A stretch of 57,170 nucleotides of DNA from positions 1 to 57,170 of the forward strand of contig NZ_QBKG01000014.1 of assembly GCF_003054025.1 (NCBI RefSeq). Reading direction: 5' to 3'. The position numbers and the translations under genes were made by a program. Shown here in pieces: positions 50,888 through 57,170 of this stretch (position 1 is the stretch's first letter; the number at the start of each line of letters is the position of its first letter). The notes beneath the pieces are model-generated. The model made no database searches. It was not told the origin of the DNA and saw only the letters and a program-made list of their open reading frames with translations. This stretch comes from Capnocytophaga leadbetteri (GTDB lineage: Bacteria; Bacteroidota; Bacteroidia; Flavobacteriales; Flavobacteriaceae).

Positions 50888-53461
50888 TTAGAACGGATAG
50901 TTTATCCCAAAGTTAAATACCACATCTTTCATTTTAAACTTCTTAATCCATCGGTCGCCTACCTCGTAGGCAGGGTCGTAAGTCGGCACGCCCATATCAA
51001 GGCGAATTACAAAAAAGTTAAAATCATAACGTAGCCCAAAGCCCGTACTCACCCCTACATCTTTTAGCGAAGAGAAATTTACGAATTTATTATCTGCTAT
51101 AGGCGTATTGTCGGCTACATTCCAGATATTCCCCACATCCGTAAAGAGAGCCCCTTTAAAAGCCCCTAACATCTGAAAACGATACTCCAAATTCAGCGTC
51201 AACTTCATATTCGCCTCGTTATAATCAAATACCGACTGACTTGCCCCTGGTCCTAAACGATAGGCTTTAAAACCCCTATTGTCAGTGGTTCCTCCTGCAA
51301 AATAACTCTGCGAAAAAGGTATATTATCAGAGTTGCCATAAGGTACCGCTATACCAAAAAACGAACGAAAAGCCAGCGAATTCTGCTTTCCTATCGGGAA
51401 ATGCTTAATAAAATCCAGCTCTCCTTTAGCAAACTGAGCGTATTCAACCCCAAAAATCTTATTCTTGTTATTATCTGTCTTCACTACGTTATAAGTAGAA
51501 GCCAAAGTATTGAGCAAACCACCTGCAGCTTCTACTTTTATACGAAATTGCGAGAAGTCACGCTCAAAAAACTGCGATTTACTGTTGAAAATATACGTAT
51601 AACTACTCGAAACGATAAAGTCGTTGTTCGTAATCCGGTTGTACCGCTCCAAAATACCTAATAGTGGTACTGCATCTTCTGCTTGTACAGTTATATTTCG
51701 GTTGAAAATATCTTCTAAGAACCTAAAAGTACCCTCTCTGGGGGTCAGATTACCCCTATTATCCACATAAGCCGTTCCTAAATGATACTTTCTTGATATG
51801 TCATTCAGTCGTTCGTACGTACTCTGGTAGATGCTAAAGAAGTTTCGCGGATTGATATTATTAACATACTGTACGTTGATAAGATCAAAAATCACCTTAT
51901 TCTTCTGCTCACGCGGGTTCCATACATAGCGCAATAGCCCCGACGTGGTGCGCTTGTCAATACCTATATTCGTCTGATAACTCATACCCGCCTGCAATAT
52001 TGTCTGAGGAGTCATATAGTACGGAATCAGCTTGCGTGTATTCAGCGGAAAGAGAATAGTAGGGAAGATAAACCTCACATCGCCGCTTATCTCAGAAGTG
52101 TTAAAGAAACGCGAGTCATTTAGCGAAGGCTGCGACGCAAAAGTCCCTTGTAGGTTCAGCTCTAAAGTCTCAGCCCCTCTAAATACATTGCGCGCCGAGA
52201 AAGCAGTACCTACCCCAAAGCCTATCGCCTCAATCTCCGAACGCTTAATCTCATTGGTCAGCCTAAGCGAGAACTTATCCAACGGACTTAAATAGATATT
52301 CGCGTCTAACTTGTTCATTAGCGTATCTTTAGGCGGATATTTAAACTCCATATTCGGGTAGCGAAATACGCGCAAATTGTTCAGCTGCTTATAAGTATTC
52401 CCCCTATCAGTGTCGCTGTACAGCTGCCCTTGGCGCAAACCCGAAGCACGCCAAAGCACCCGCGGACGGTAGTGCAGCTTATCCTTGTAGTAGATAATTA
52501 GGTCGCGGTAAGTTATCGAATCAAGCGCCGATTTATCCGTCTGACTGTCATAGTCAGTATACATACGTATCTTATTGATATGATGCACTTTATACTTCTT
52601 AGTAGTCACCACATCACCATCGCGCTCTATTAGGTCGCCTATGTTAGTGGTTACCTGTAGGTTGCGGTCTTTCTGCTTATGCACCGTGTCGCGCACTATC
52701 TCAAAATTGATAGAACTCTGCTGAAAAGTATAAAAACCCTTGTTACGGAAAAGCGTATAGAGGCGCGTCCGCTCCCCAGCAAAGTCCGCCAACTGATACG
52801 GAGCCCCCTGTTTTAGCAGCGTCTTATCAAGGTGCAATCGGTACACCGAATCTATCTCTGGCGATGTGATAGCCGTCTTCAGACTGTCTATATAATAGCG
52901 GTCGCCCGTTTGTATGTAGTAATCTACAGTAGCCGTGCGCTTTTCTATTTTCGTCAGCTTGCGGACGCTATCACCTACCTTAGCGTTAAAATAGCCAATA
53001 CTCCTATAGTAAGCCGCCAGCTGCTTAGTCGACCGCCGCACTTGTGCCGTATCAAGTACTACCGGAGCCTCCCCAATCTTCTGAAGCTGGTGGTCAATAC
53101 CCGACACCAAAAAAGATTGTTGCAACCTCCCTACCTGCTTTTTAGAGAGGAAGCCATTCAAAAATCGATGCCAACGAGGGTGATTATCAAGCCATTGTAC
53201 AAATTCCTCTTCAGAATGAGGGTTCGCCCAGTTGTAAATATACAAACTTACCGGCAACCCTAAAATATACGAATTAGGCTTTTGAAAGATAAAATTGTTT
53301 ACCTTTGCATCATCAGTAGGGGTACCATTCACGTAAACCTTGTTTTCGCGCAGCAAATAATCATCGGCAGCCACCCGTTTAGTAGCCTCACAAGCCGACA
53401 AATAGCAGAGCAAAACACATAGCCCACTGACAAACGAATATCGAAAAAACGCCTTTTTCAC
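50888..53461 (-). CDS. tamL: TamL-type outer-membrane lipoprotein (BamA/TamA family)
   Basis: 857 aa. Lipoprotein signal with LSAC (Cys24), then POTRA-like domains (~30-420; KVYVNGTPTDDAKVNNFI, TKQLAAYYRSIGYFNAKVGD, YTLFRNKGFYTFQ) and a 16-strand Omp85-type barrel with the conserved loop motif GTTDNRGFKAYRLGPG (VRGF-type), ending GINYPF. Bacteroidota use the lipoprotein TamL in place of TamA, with a TamB partner; the tamB gene is not in the window. The -33 box of its promoter lies inside the start of the divergent SpoU gene. Confidence 0.92.
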   Translation of the reverse strand: MKKAFFRYSFVSGLCVLLCYLSACEATKRVAADDYLLRENKVYVNGTPTDDAKVNNFIFQKPNSYILGLPVSLYIYNWANPHSEEEFVQWLDNHPRWHRFLNGFLSKKQVGRLQQSFLVSGIDHQLQKIGEAPVVLDTAQVRRSTKQLAAYYRSIGYFNAKVGDSVRKLTKIEKRTATVDYYIQTGDRYYIDSLKTAITSPEIDSVYRLHLDKTLLKQGAPYQLADFAGERTRLYTLFRNKGFYTFQQSSINFEIVRDTVHKQKDRNLQVTTNIGDLIERDGDVVTTKKYKVHHINKIRMYTDYDSQTDKSALDSITYRDLIIYYKDKLHYRPRVLWRASGLRQGQLYSDTDRGNTYKQLNNLRVFRYPNMEFKYPPKDTLMNKLDANIYLSPLDKFSLRLTNEIKRSEIEAIGFGVGTAFSARNVFRGAETLELNLQGTFASQPSLNDSRFFNTSEISGDVRFIFPTILFPLNTRKLIPYYMTPQTILQAGMSYQTNIGIDKRTTSGLLRYVWNPREQKNKVIFDLINVQYVNNINPRNFFSIYQSTYERLNDISRKYHLGTAYVDNRGNLTPREGTFRFLEDIFNRNITVQAEDAVPLLGILERYNRITNNDFIVSSSYTYIFNSKSQFFERDFSQFRIKVEAAGGLLNTLASTYNVVKTDNNKNKIFGVEYAQFAKGELDFIKHFPIGKQNSLAFRSFFGIAVPYGNSDNIPFSQSYFAGGTTDNRGFKAYRLGPGASQSVFDYNEANMKLTLNLEYRFQMLGAFKGALFTDVGNIWNVADNTPIADNKFVNFSSLKDVGVSTGFGLRYDFNFFVIRLDMGVPTYDPAYEVGDRWIKKFKMKDVVFNFGINYPF

Positions 53462-53481
53462 AAATAATTGTTTTTAGGGCT

Positions 53482-53512
53482 CAAAATTACATAATATATT
53501 TATGCTTAGCAA
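53482..53512 (-). promoter_or_regulatory. tamL promoter
   Basis: Minus strand TTG (53512-53510), 20-base spacer, TAATTTTG (53489-53482). The -33 box overlaps codons 3-4 of the divergent methyltransferase gene. Confidence 0.65.
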
Positions 53513-54230
53513 AAATCAAGTAAAATTAATTCAGAAGTTACACCAAAAAAAATACCGTAACGAGCTGAAAATCTTCATAGTAGAGGGCAAGAAAAGTATC
53601 AACGAATTTCTACAAGCGGGCTATACCCCCCAGCTGCTTATCGCTACTGAAGCCTTTACGGCCAGCGTGCCCCAGCATCTTATTACACCAGTTAGCAAAG
53701 ACGAATTGCGCAAGGTCAGCACCCTTCAAAACCCCGATGAGGGCTTAGCCGTTTTTGAGCAACCTAAGCACAAAGGCATCTTGCAAGAGGGCGTTATTGT
53801 GGCGCTCGACAATGTGCAAGACCCTGGCAATCTGGGTACTATCATCCGCCTATGCGATTGGTTCGGAGTCGAAACCCTACTCTGCAACACCCAAACGGTC
53901 GATTGCTACAATCCCAAGGTAGTGCAAGCCTCTATGGGCTCGCTTACCCGTGTAGCAGTGCATTACCTCGATTTAGCTGCTTTTCTAACCACCACAGCGC
54001 TCCCTGTATATACAATGGACTTAGAGGGCGAAAATCTCTATACAGCTACTTTTCCCAAAGATTGCATACTTATTTTAGGCAACGAAGCCAATGGCATCAG
54101 TTCAGAGGTACGTGCCTTATCCAATGAAGTGATTACGATTCCCCGCTTTAGCCAACACCAACGCACCGAGAGTCTCAATGTAGCGATGGCAGGAGCTATT
54201 ATTTTAAGTGAAGTTATGGGGCATCATTAG
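53502..54230 (+). CDS. SpoU (TrmH) family RNA 2'-O-methyltransferase
   Basis: 242 aa. N-terminal substrate-binding domain (LSKNQVKLIQKLHQKKYRNE, FIVEGKKSINEFL), then the SPOUT knot domain with motif 1 ALDNVQDPGNLGTIIRLCDWFG, motif 2 ILGNEANGIS and motif 3 IPRFSQHQRTESLNVAMAGAI. It methylates a ribose 2'-OH in rRNA or tRNA; which one cannot be told. Divergent from tamL with a 40-base gap, an arrangement I recall in other flavobacteria. Confidence 0.94.
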   Translation: MLSKNQVKLIQKLHQKKYRNELKIFIVEGKKSINEFLQAGYTPQLLIATEAFTASVPQHLITPVSKDELRKVSTLQNPDEGLAVFEQPKHKGILQEGVIVALDNVQDPGNLGTIIRLCDWFGVETLLCNTQTVDCYNPKVVQASMGSLTRVAVHYLDLAAFLTTTALPVYTMDLEGENLYTATFPKDCILILGNEANGISSEVRALSNEVITIPRFSQHQRTESLNVAMAGAIILSEVMGHH

Positions 54231-54658
54231 AAAATTTTTCTAAATACGCCTACCCTATACAATCGATATAGGAAGGATACAGGAACACCGAAGGATAAGC
54301 GAATAATTAGCGAAGTACAAACGTCCAACAATCGACCTCAAAACAGAAAAAAGTACTACACTCACCAGTCCCACAATTGCCTGTGCGGCTCACACTCCTA
54401 CCTATCTCTACATTATATTAAGTATCTTCTTTTATTCAATAAAATCATATTTTTCGTGTATGCTTGCCCGTCACATCTCCCCCTTTGAAGGGGGCTGGGG
54501 GGGATGTTAATACCCCCGTTTGCCCGTCACATCTCCCCCTTTGAAGGAAGTCCGCGAGCTAGCGCAGCGGAGTATGTGTTAGGGGGGATGTTAATACCCC
54601 TCCCACTTTTTTAGCACGATTTTTGCATCACATTCTAAAACCTAACACCTAAAACCCA
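54231..54658. other. 428-bp intergenic region with repeats
   Basis: No ORF. Inverted TTCGCT-type units (54285-54325), then two CATCTCCCCCTTTGAAG repeat units (54464-54509 and 54528-54600), the second carrying the covarying hairpin module. Promoter for the next gene may be GATTTTTG at 54619-54626 (one mismatch). Confidence 0.6.
54464..54600. repeat. two units of the CCCCCTTTGAAG repeat, one with hairpin module
   Basis: Both units share tgCCCGTCACATCTCCCCCTT, then TGAAGG and GGGGGATGTTAATACCCC. The second has an extra ~37-base module whose hairpin is 54551-54571 (stem TCCGC/GCGGA). The same module is in the last unit at 56822. Confidence 0.85.
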
Positions 54659-55261
54659 ATGCCCTTACCTTATATATTAATACTGTTTCGCTTTTTATTA
54701 GCTCCTACTATATTGTGGATAGCCTACGCCACCCCCGAAAGCGTAGCCCGCCCCGCAATTGTCATTGCTATAGTAGTAGGACTCCTATCCGACATCTTCG
54801 ATGGTATCATAGCCCGCCATAGGGGCATTAGCACCGTAAAGATGCGTCGCCTCGATAGCCAAACCGATTTAGTTTTCTGGCTCTCAGTGGGGGTAGCCTG
54901 CTATTGGCTCAACCCCGCCCTTATTACAGCCTACCGCTATCAGATTATAACTCTATTTGTTATGGAAGCCCTCTGCTATGGTTTGAGTTTTTTGCGCTTT
55001 GGCAAAGAGACCTGCACCCACGCCTTCCTTTCTAAAATATGGGGACTTACCCTTCTCGTAGCCTTTGTCTCCCTTATTGGCTTTGGGTATGGCGGCTTCC
55101 CATTGCAGTTAGCTATCTATTGGGGACTATTATCCCAAACCGATGTCATTCTTATTATACTGTTGCTCCCCCGTTGGCAAAACGACATCCCCAGCGCCTA
55201 CCACGCCTACCTTATCAGAAAAGGAAAGACTATCAAAAAAAATAAATGGCTGAATAGTTAG
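54659..55261 (+). CDS. CDP-alcohol phosphatidyltransferase family protein
   Basis: 200 aa with about five membrane helices. The family motif D-x2-D-G-x2-A-R-x8-G-x3-D-x3-D is present as Asp45, Asp48-Gly49, Ala52-Arg53, Asp66 and Asp70, but the Gly at position 62 is Met (STVKMRRLDSQTD). It would transfer a phosphatidyl group from a CDP-lipid to an alcohol in the inner membrane. The acceptor is unknown. The Met for Gly change is unusual and may alter or abolish activity. Confidence 0.88.
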   Translation: MPLPYILILFRFLLAPTILWIAYATPESVARPAIVIAIVVGLLSDIFDGIIARHRGISTVKMRRLDSQTDLVFWLSVGVACYWLNPALITAYRYQIITLFVMEALCYGLSFLRFGKETCTHAFLSKIWGLTLLVAFVSLIGFGYGGFPLQLAIYWGLLSQTDVILIILLLPRWQNDIPSAYHAYLIRKGKTIKKNKWLNS

Positions 55262-55280
55262 GATAGTTAGAAAAAAGTAC

Positions 55281-55288
55281 TATATTTG
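55281..55288 (+). promoter_or_regulatory. promoter (-7) of the propeller gene
   Basis: TATATTTG fits TAnnTTTG, 28 bases before the ATG. No clear TTG at -33. Confidence 0.6.
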
Positions 55289-55316
55289 CGACTTAATTAT
55301 AAACTTTTAAAAACGT

Positions 55317-56507
55317 ATGAAATTACCAATCATTTTAGGGCTTCTTACCGCCTCTATTACTGCCAGCTTTGCACAGCCTTTTCGCGACACGGCTGTGCTA
55401 CAATTAGCCGATACCAAAGTGCTAACGGCAGAAACCTCCCAAGCCCAGCACTTAAATCTAAACCCTTTTTTAGTAAAGGACAAAGAATTCGATTTTGGAG
55501 CGTTACTCAAAGAAATCAATTTCGTACCTTTAGAGACCACGGCACAAAGCCGCTTAGGGCAGATTCGCAAAGTTGTTACCACTGCCGAACACATCTATAT
55601 TATGGACGACCTTGATGAGTGGGGCATTGCCATCTTCACTCGGCAAGGGAAATTCGTAAAGCGTATTCCTAACGGCAAAAAGCCAGAACAACTCTATCGC
55701 CTTTATGACATCGATTTTAATACCCAAACCAATGAACTAATAGCTTACAAGCATTCGTTTCTTCTTATTTTTGATAAAGAAGGCAATTTTCTTCGTTTCA
55801 AATACCTGCCTATAGGCTTTCTCAATATGGCAGCTACCCCCGATGGATATGTGCTAAAATCGCTTGTAGGGCAAAATACAAACTTAGGCGACAAAAGCAA
55901 CTACCGTTTGCAGTTTATAAATAAAGACCTCAAGCTCAATGCGGTAGCCCTACCCGATAAAGAGAGCAAAGCCTTTTCGGCTAAAAGTTACCTTTATAGA
56001 GTAGCCGATTTGGTAAAGATAACAGCCGAAATATCCGACACTATTTATCAATATAACCCTAAGGATAACAAATTAGCAGCAGAGTTTATTTTAGATTACG
56101 ACCACAAGCTGCCACATTCGTATATTTATGGCAAAGATTTTAGTGTTTTTGAAAATGCTATACGCAACCATAATTATAACTATTGTATAGGTGATTATAT
56201 CGAAACCACTTATCACAATGTGTTTTTTATTTCTAATAAAATAGGCAATGTTGTAGTTTACCGCGACAAGCACAGTGGCAATATGGTAGGAGGGGGGATA
56301 GCCCAAAGCAAACAGGGACTTCCTTTCTTAGCTTTCCCTGATAGTTTTTATGATGATCAGCTTATCAAGTATTATTATCCAAGGGAAAATGATTACGAAG
56401 TGCTAAAAGAAATGCCATTTCTTTCTGAAGCAAACAAGAAGAAAAGCGAATCCTTCAAAAAAGGCGATAATCCCATTCTAATTTATTACACGTTGAACAA
56501 GTTCTAA
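55317..56507 (+). CDS. secreted 6-bladed beta-propeller protein
   Basis: 396 aa. Signal peptide MKLPIILGLLTASITASFAQ. Then the pattern of the Bacteroidota 6-bladed propeller family (DUF4934-like): ALLKEINFVPLETTAQSRLG, HIYIMDDLDEWGIAIFTRQGKFVKRI, LYDIDFNTQTNELIAY, ILIFDKEGNFLRF-like blade and MAATPDGYVLKSL. The members are extracytoplasmic. Function unknown. It lies alone, with a strong terminator behind it. Confidence 0.85.
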   Translation: MKLPIILGLLTASITASFAQPFRDTAVLQLADTKVLTAETSQAQHLNLNPFLVKDKEFDFGALLKEINFVPLETTAQSRLGQIRKVVTTAEHIYIMDDLDEWGIAIFTRQGKFVKRIPNGKKPEQLYRLYDIDFNTQTNELIAYKHSFLLIFDKEGNFLRFKYLPIGFLNMAATPDGYVLKSLVGQNTNLGDKSNYRLQFINKDLKLNAVALPDKESKAFSAKSYLYRVADLVKITAEISDTIYQYNPKDNKLAAEFILDYDHKLPHSYIYGKDFSVFENAIRNHNYNYCIGDYIETTYHNVFFISNKIGNVVVYRDKHSGNMVGGGIAQSKQGLPFLAFPDSFYDDQLIKYYYPRENDYEVLKEMPFLSEANKKKSESFKKGDNPILIYYTLNKF

Positions 56508-56563
56508 AAAGATAACTAAAGAGATAAAGAGATATAGAAATATATTTTGATAAAGAACTTCGG

Positions 56564-56620
56564 AAAAAACTTTGCTAAAAGCTATAGGAATACCCACTAT
56601 AGCTTTTAGCAAAGTTTTTT
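56564..56620 (+). terminator. terminator with perfect 23-bp stem
   Basis: Arms 56564-56586 and 56598-56620 are perfect reverse complements (core TTTGCTAAAAGCTATA), with an 11-base loop and a T run. It ends the propeller gene's transcript. Confidence 0.93.
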
Positions 56621-56638
56621 TGCACAATATCCCACCCG

Positions 56639-56940
56639 TCCCTACATCATATTGTTCGTGTATGCTTGCCCGTCGCATCTCCCCCTTTGAAGGGGGGCGG
56701 GGGGATGTTTCCTCCCAAGCCTCCCACCTGTCCCTACATCATATTGTTCGTGTATGTTTGTCCGTCGCATCTCCCCCTTTGAAGGGGGCAGGGGGGATGT
56801 TACTCCCAAGCCTCTCACCTGTCCCTACATCATATTGTTCGTGTATGCTTGCCCGTCGCATCTCCCCCTTTGAAGGAAGTCCGCGAGCTAGCGCAGCGGA
56901 GTATGTGTTAGGGGGGGATGTTTCCTACCAACCTCCCAAA
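56639..56940. repeat. tandem array of three ~92-bp units
   Basis: Units begin at 56639, 56731 and 56822, each opening TCCCTACATCATATTGTTCG, then TGTATG, CCGTCGCATCTCCCCCTTTG and GGGGGATGTT. Units are 92, 91 and ~119 bases; the third carries the 37-base hairpin module (hairpin 56880-56900). The same unit type is at 54464-54600. The C-rich/G-rich core can form an imperfect hairpin. Confidence 0.9.
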
Positions 56941-57022
56941 AAATCTTCATCTCTCTAACATCTGATTTCCAACCACTTAACCATTTCCCTCAAAAAAACT
57001 TCAAAAAAAGTTGCTAAAAAAT

Positions 57023-57052
57023 TTGCAGAATTAAAAAAACGCCGTACCTTTG
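57023..57052 (+). promoter_or_regulatory. strong promoter, probably of an rRNA operon
   Basis: TTTG with TTG at 57023-57025, exactly 19 bases, TACCTTTG at 57045-57052, then CACCCGC. Both boxes are perfect. The downstream leader has no ORF. Confidence 0.85.
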
Positions 57053-57058
57053 CACCCG

Positions 57059-57170
57059 CAAATGAGACGATAAGTGCTCTTGCAAGAAGAAACAACACGT
57101 ACATTGACATAATGTTGTACAGCACAAAATAAGATTTAAAGAATCGAGTGAAACCTGAAGTCAATAACTT
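57059..57170 (+). other. probable 16S rRNA leader (partial)
   Basis: About 110 bases after the promoter with no ORF, containing ACATTGACATAATGTTGT and ending TGAAGTCAATAACTT. This is the style of Bacteroidota rRNA leaders (TTGACAT box, then a short stretch before AGAGTTTGATC). The window stops before any 16S sequence, so the call is inferred. Confidence 0.6.

Noticed and set aside
56639-56940. Possible CRISPR array
   Set aside because: There are only three units, they are alike over the whole 92 bases with no unique spacers, and no cas gene is in the window.
56572-56958. 128-aa plus-strand ORF
   Set aside because: It starts inside a terminator stem and translates the tandem repeats (recurring VCLSVASPPL-like strings).

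Overview
The window looks like chromosomal DNA of a Flavobacteriia member of the Bacteroidota, most probably a Capnocytophaga-type oral bacterium. The reasons are AT-rich DNA, promoters of the TTG-N19/20-TAnnTTTG type in front of most transcription units, almost no Shine-Dalgarno sequences, type IX secretion (T9SS) parts (a type-B cargo with a PorP/SprF partner, and the plug protein), the lipoprotein TamL, and a 5S rRNA of flavobacterial type. The genus is inferred from gene style; no search was run.

Layout. 1-325: the 3' end of a 23S gene, 5S and a terminator. 329-3576: an orphan small protein and a single-chain restriction-modification enzyme, both on the minus strand. 3577-4019: a 9-bp minisatellite and the purL promoter. 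4020-9220: purL, a leader or small RNA, and two unknown genes. 9801-14444: a T9SS type-B cargo and a PorP/SprF-SPOR partner. 14514-16941: RlpA, a YqiA-like hydrolase, HemB and a cytochrome c lipoprotein. 17015-19765: pgk, an AraC regulator and a DUF417 membrane protein. 19836-24136 (minus): PiT-type phosphate transporter, CNNM/CorC protein and YceI. 24793-28269 (minus): a beta-barrel protein, a candidate small RNA, then cmk-bioB-DUF3820-gamma carbonic anhydrase. 28421-29859 (minus): a second candidate small RNA, an orphan gene and an IS1595-type remnant. 30246-39603: one long operon mreB-mreC-mreD-mrdA-maf-T9SS plug-rarA-uvrB. 39604-41315: a structured RNA candidate and a regulator split by a 13-base poly-G tract. 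41639-45419: beta-barrel protein, Mrr nuclease, BspA-type LRR lipoprotein and an unknown protein. 45574-50815: two small coiled-coil proteins diverging from lnt, a HutH-like pseudoenzyme and fhs. 50888-54230: tamL diverging from a SpoU methyltransferase. 54659-56507: a CDP-alcohol phosphatidyltransferase and a 6-bladed propeller protein. 56639-57170: a tandem repeat array and a strong promoter with a leader that looks like the start of another rRNA operon.

How it fits together. Most of the window is housekeeping: purine, heme and biotin synthesis, glycolysis, C1-folate, cell shape, lipoprotein acylation, outer-membrane assembly and DNA repair. The unusual content lies between and beside these genes: four promoter-terminator units without a normal ORF, a dispersed hairpin repeat whose stem covaries between copies, a histidine ammonia-lyase relative that has lost every catalytic element, and a probable phase-variable regulator. 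rRNA sequence appears at both ends in the same orientation, so the window may be the whole stretch between two rrn operons.
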